A stretch of DNA of 5,459 nt, from positions 1-5,459 of the forward strand of contig CAIYPH010000423.1 in NCBI GenBank assembly GCA_903928045.1, written 5' to 3'. Below the pieces are notes generated by a model. It saw only the letters and a program-made list of their open reading frames with translations. It had not been told where the DNA came from and searched no databases. Within the stretch, counting starts at the first letter, position 1; each line of letters opens with the position of its first letter. This document shows positions 5,361 to 5,459 of this stretch, one piece after another. Source of the stretch: an uncultured Rhodospirillales bacterium (GTDB taxonomy: Bacteria > Pseudomonadota > Alphaproteobacteria > Acetobacterales > Acetobacteraceae). A program made the translations under genes and the position numbers.

Positions 5361-5459
5361 CTATGCGTAGGTCTGAATTGCGGCGTTGAGACATGCTCTT
5401 GGTGTTGGGTTGAGGCGGATGGTGGCGAGGTGGAACCACTTCAGGTAGCTGTCGAGGTA
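5361..5459 (-). CDS. C-terminal end of a transposase, partial at window edge
   Basis: An open frame enters from the right edge on the minus strand and encodes 32 residues before a TAG stop (5361-5363). It begins YLDSYLKWFHLATIRL and ends NAAIQTYA. The YL.WFHLATIRL stretch resembles the C-terminus of IS5-type DDE transposases common in alphaproteobacteria, where a comparable helix (hLASIRLW) follows the catalytic glutamate. The residues after RL (NPTPRACL...) lack the WLR often seen there, so the end may be frameshifted or belong to another subgroup. The catalytic residues would lie outside the window. The composition is less G+C-rich than the operon, consistent with a mobile element. The terminal inverted repeat of the element would be expected between about 5340 and 5361, where GGCTCTATTCTCG (5344-5356) is one candidate. 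The family call is from memory of short motifs. Confidence 0.5.
   Translation of the reverse strand, partial: YLDSYLKWFHLATIRLNPTPRACLNAAIQTYA

Noticed and set aside
3853..5439. Minus-strand open frame (528 residues) antisense to der and extending into the right flank
   Set aside because: It is a shadow of der. It also crosses the hairpin repeat, and the transposase-like tail lies in another frame.

Overview
This is a G+C-rich bacterial chromosomal window whose coding codons mostly end in G or C. The core block is yfgM-like / bamB / der. That gene order, the alphaproteobacterial character of the proteins and a characteristic T-run/A-run hairpin downstream of genes suggest an alphaproteobacterium, most likely Acetobacteraceae (Acidiphilium-like). 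The taxonomic placement is inference from memory; no search was run.

Layout. From the left edge, the minus strand carries a Fsr-type major facilitator transporter (37-1266). Upstream of it on the same strand is a small uncharacterised lipoprotein with conserved-looking cysteines (1345-1770). A 118-base divergent intergenic region (1771-1888) holds a plausible promoter and a GC hairpin in front of the plus-strand operon. That operon is a single-pass membrane protein with a periplasmic TPR-like domain (YfgM family, 1889-2542), the outer-membrane assembly lipoprotein BamB (2565-3887) and the double GTPase Der (3889-5241). It is tightly packed, with gaps of 22 and 1 bases. The right edge (5242-5459) is more A+T-rich. 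It holds two inverted-repeat structures and then the C-terminal end of what looks like a transposase on the minus strand, so an insertion sequence probably begins there.

How the genes fit together. YfgM-like, BamB and Der are neighbours in many proteobacteria. BamB and YfgM act in envelope protein export and assembly, and Der acts in 50S ribosome maturation, so the operon joins growth-linked housekeeping functions. The Fsr-like exporter and the lipoprotein face the other way and are not obviously part of this pathway.

The most interesting non-coding observation is that the window is bracketed by two copies of one hairpin-containing repeat (1-42 and 5240-5285). They are in opposite orientation, and each lies at the 3' end of an outward-facing gene in the same sense relative to that gene. 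They differ by a compensated base-pair swap in the stem. I see no clearly undescribed multi-gene system. The coding content is ordinary, apart from the uncharacterised lipoprotein and the mobile-element fragment.
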